Of a stretch of 64,000 nucleotides of DNA, positions 61,828 through 64,000 are shown piece after piece. A model generated the notes under the pieces. It was given only the letters and a program-made list of their open reading frames with translations, had not been told where the DNA came from and ran no database searches. Numbering within the stretch: the stretch's first letter is position 1; each line of letters begins with the position of its first letter. Made by a program: the position numbers and the translations under genes. Source of the stretch: Methanosarcina sp. (GTDB lineage Archaea > Halobacteriota > Methanosarcinia > Methanosarcinales > Methanosarcinaceae); NCBI RefSeq assembly GCF_028693135.1, contig NZ_JAQUVZ010000011.1:40945-104944 (forward strand), in the 5' to 3' direction.

Positions 61828-64000
61828 ATGAGAAAGAATATTGAAAACCATGTGGAGAAGACATTAGGACTGCTGGCTGTGATACCAGGAATGTTCAATG
61901 CCAAAAATCTAAGGAACGGATTGAAGAACAGACAGCATTGTACCGGGCAGTCTCTACGACGTCAGATACTCTCACTTATGTTCTCAGTGATGATTTGTAT
62001 GTCTAGTGCAGCACCATTTGTGCAGGTAGCGGCGGCAAGCGGGGGCTCGTATACATTGAAATGGTATGCTGCCGACCCTGCCGTGAACCACGCTCCTTAT
62101 TTGCCGACCTACGCGAAGCTGACACCAGCCTCACTTGCCTGTCCCGGATCTGCCGGCAGGTATGCAGATCCTCTTACTGATGCTGTGGCATATGGTCCTA
62201 CTTCTTCTAATCTTGACGCTGGGACATCTCTTGCACCTCAGGACATTGCTCTTGGGCAGATCGTGCCGTACGAGATGGTGATAACAGTCACCGGCAGTAC
62301 GGCTCCAGAGAATGGATCCATCAATTTTACAACTACCTTTAACACAAACACAACTTCGGGTGGCAACTTCGGTTTTGATCCAGCTTATATGGTGTACTGC
62401 GCTTTCGTTGATACCGCAGATGTCGGCACCACTGATCCGGGAAATAATGCAAAAGTGGATTCTTTCACTTCCACGCTCATAGGCAGCGGCTCATCCCAAC
62501 AGATCCAGGGTACATTCAATGTTTCTGGTCTCGATAATGGTGATCAGGTGGTTGTTGAGATCTGGGTAGTCCTGAAGTCAACAATTCCCACCGGGACTAC
62601 AGGCAACGTGCAAACAAAATTAGACAGTGCACAAACTGCCACTGGAGACACCATCAATACCGGAGCACAGACAGTTCCCCTTCTGAAGGTAAAAGACTTC
62701 TTCACAAGCAACGCCGATATCTCAGTTGTGAAGACCGATAACCCTGATCCTGTGATCCAGGGGAACAGTCTCACTTATAATCTTGTGGTGAGGAACAATT
62801 CACCTGACACTATTGCAAACGGAATTGTGGTCACAGATACACTCCCCACTAACACAACATTTGTTTCAGCAAGCGGGGACACGTACATAATTAGCGGAAA
62901 TACTATTACCTTCAATGTTGGCTCATTGAGCCCGGGTCAATCGGTGATAATAACCATAGTCACTACAGTCTCAAATACAGCGTGGGCAAATAACGACACT
63001 TCTACAAATCCCGAGCCGGGTACTCCGGGCCCTCAGCCTACATTGTATGACCTGCTTAATTTCGTCTCAGTAACTGCCATAACTGACGATTCTAACACTA
63101 CTAACAATACTTACTACCAGCCAACGAACGTTTTACCGGCACTTGTGCCTAATCCGGCATACACCATTGACAAGATAGTTACGGATGTTGCTGGAAACGG
63201 ATCTCTGGCAAATGTAACACAGGCTGGAGATGTAATCAGCTACCAGATTACGGTAAACAACACTGGAAACATTGACCTCACAAATGTAACCGTTACCGAT
63301 CCTCTTCTTGGAACTCTCGATGGACCAGTAGGAGATAACCCGGTAGAAGGAATTCTTGAGGTTGGAGAAACCTGGGTATTCACTGGAAATTACACGGTAA
63401 CCCAGACAGACATAAACACAAACGGGGACGGAGACGGATTCATAAACAATACAGCAACCGTTGACTCTGAGGAGCTACCACCGGAATCTGACAGTGAAGC
63501 AGTACCAATTGAACAGAATGCAGCATACACCATTGACAAGATAGTTACGGATGTTGATGGAAACGGGCCAGAAGCAAATGTAACTAACGTGGGAGATGTA
63601 ATCAGCTACCAGATTACGGTAAACAACACTGGAAACATTGACCTGACAAATGTAACCCTTGTTGATACCCTGATACCAGAGGCAAATATCACAGGACCAG
63701 TAGGAGATAACCCGGTAGAAGGAGTTCTTGAGGTTGGAGAAACCTGGATATTCACTGGAAATTACACGGTAACTCAGACAGACATTAATACAAACGGGGA
63801 TGGAGACGGATTCATAAACAATACAGCAACCGTTGACTCTGAAGAGCTACCACCGGAATCTGACAATGCTGAGGTACCAATTGAACAGAATGCAGCATAC
63901 ACCATTGACAAGATAGTTACGGATGTTGATGGAAACGGGCCAGAAGCAAATGTAACTAACGTGGGAGATGTAATCAGCTACCAGATTACGGTAAACAACA
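61828..64000 (+). CDS. DUF11-repeat surface protein, 5' part
   Basis: The frame starts at ATG 61828 and stays open to the window end, more than 720 residues. It begins with a long basic segment and a late hydrophobic stretch (ILSLMFSVMICMSSAAPF) ending near VQVAAAS, which fits an extended signal peptide. A unique domain follows, then a DUF11 repeat (ADISVVKTDNPDPVIQGNSL), then tandem 122-124-residue repeats starting AYTIDKIVTDV at 63157, 63523 and 63895. Each repeat has the pattern VGDVISYQITVNNTGN...VGETWIFTGNYTVTQTD. The many NxT/NxS sites suggest N-glycosylation. It is probably a cell-surface adhesin or envelope protein. GGAAGTGA precedes the ATG. Confidence 0.88.
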   Translation, partial: MRKNIENHVEKTLGLLAVIPGMFNAKNLRNGLKNRQHCTGQSLRRQILSLMFSVMICMSSAAPFVQVAAASGGSYTLKWYAADPAVNHAPYLPTYAKLTPASLACPGSAGRYADPLTDAVAYGPTSSNLDAGTSLAPQDIALGQIVPYEMVITVTGSTAPENGSINFTTTFNTNTTSGGNFGFDPAYMVYCAFVDTADVGTTDPGNNAKVDSFTSTLIGSGSSQQIQGTFNVSGLDNGDQVVVEIWVVLKSTIPTGTTGNVQTKLDSAQTATGDTINTGAQTVPLLKVKDFFTSNADISVVKTDNPDPVIQGNSLTYNLVVRNNSPDTIANGIVVTDTLPTNTTFVSASGDTYIISGNTITFNVGSLSPGQSVIITIVTTVSNTAWANNDTSTNPEPGTPGPQPTLYDLLNFVSVTAITDDSNTTNNTYYQPTNVLPALVPNPAYTIDKIVTDVAGNGSLANVTQAGDVISYQITVNNTGNIDLTNVTVTDPLLGTLDGPVGDNPVEGILEVGETWVFTGNYTVTQTDINTNGDGDGFINNTATVDSEELPPESDSEAVPIEQNAAYTIDKIVTDVDGNGPEANVTNVGDVISYQITVNNTGNIDLTNVTLVDTLIPEANITGPVGDNPVEGVLEVGETWIFTGNYTVTQTDINTNGDGDGFINNTATVDSEELPPESDNAEVPIEQNAAYTIDKIVTDVDGNGPEANVTNVGDVISYQITVNN
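63157..64000. repeat. Long tandem coding repeats (366 and 372 bp periods)
   Basis: The block beginning GCATACACCATTGACAAGAT occurs at 63157, 63523 and 63895. DNA identity between copies is very high. The third copy is cut by the window end, so the array continues. Confidence 0.92.

Overview
The window reads as chromosomal DNA of a methanogenic archaeon of the genus Methanosarcina. Support comes from a phosphoseryl-tRNA synthetase (SepRS), a group II chaperonin (thermosome), archaeal Orc1/Cdc6, the DP1 subunit of polymerase D, aRF1, RadB, Taw1, a PorCDAB pyruvate:ferredoxin oxidoreductase operon, a DUF1608-type Methanosarcina S-layer protein, and long AT-rich intergenic regions between GC-richer genes. 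The species cannot be fixed from sequence alone. No CRISPR array, complete transposon or prophage was seen.

Layout. 1-2.3 kb: 3' part of sepS, a DUF169-like protein, and a small secreted protein with a PGF-type C-terminal sorting signal. 2.5-7.4 kb: a membrane-anchored J-domain protein and an Hsp70 that lacks the C-terminal lid, divergent from a thermosome gene. 7.7-9.5 kb: Orc1/Cdc6 beside an AT-rich candidate origin. 9.5-16.5 kb: a polyphosphate cluster (CYTH-CHAD fusion, Ppx/GppA-HD, Ppk). 17-24.5 kb: MutS-like ATPase, alpha/beta hydrolase with Sec61-beta, MtnA, inositol-phosphate synthase, RadB. 25-28.7 kb: anaerobic ribonucleotide reductase set (glutaredoxin-like protein, NrdD, activase). 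29-34.6 kb: ThiL, a large S-layer protein, a HTH regulator. 35-37.8 kb: a sulfonate/nitrate/taurine-type ABC importer. 37.9-40.9 kb: a bactofilin-like protein, four tandem TRAM-domain genes, tRNA-Lys(CTT), a ribbon-helix-helix protein. 41-43.4 kb: two tandem core-MetE-like methyltransferases. 44-47.2 kb: an orphan asparagine-synthase-like protein and two small hypotheticals. 47.4-54.7 kb: argS, aRF1, taw1, DP1. 55.5-61 kb: signal peptidase, Dus, porCDAB. 61.8-64 kb: 5' part of a large DUF11-repeat surface protein that runs off the window.

How the genes fit together. Several neighbours form functional units. The J-protein/Hsp70 pair lies opposite the chaperonin. Ppk and Ppx make and degrade polyphosphate, next to a protein with polyphosphate-binding-type domains. 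NrdD lies with its activase and a dithiol reductant. PorCDAB is a tightly overlapping operon with a repeat-containing upstream region. The S-layer and DUF11 proteins, the PGF-CTERM protein, Sec61-beta and the signal peptidase belong to envelope biogenesis.

Points most worth a second look: the lidless Hsp70 with membrane J-protein (and no normal start codon); the TRAM quartet behind a long leader; the CYTH / degenerate-HD / CHAD fusion; a five-copy stem-loop repeat that mostly sits just upstream of genes in the same orientation; paired core-MetE enzymes with an apparent His-His-Glu-Cys metal site; a two-stem RNA candidate ahead of thiL; and very frequent short tandem repeats in intergenic DNA. 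Coordinates and motif readings were made by eye, without database searches, so family names rest on recognised motifs.
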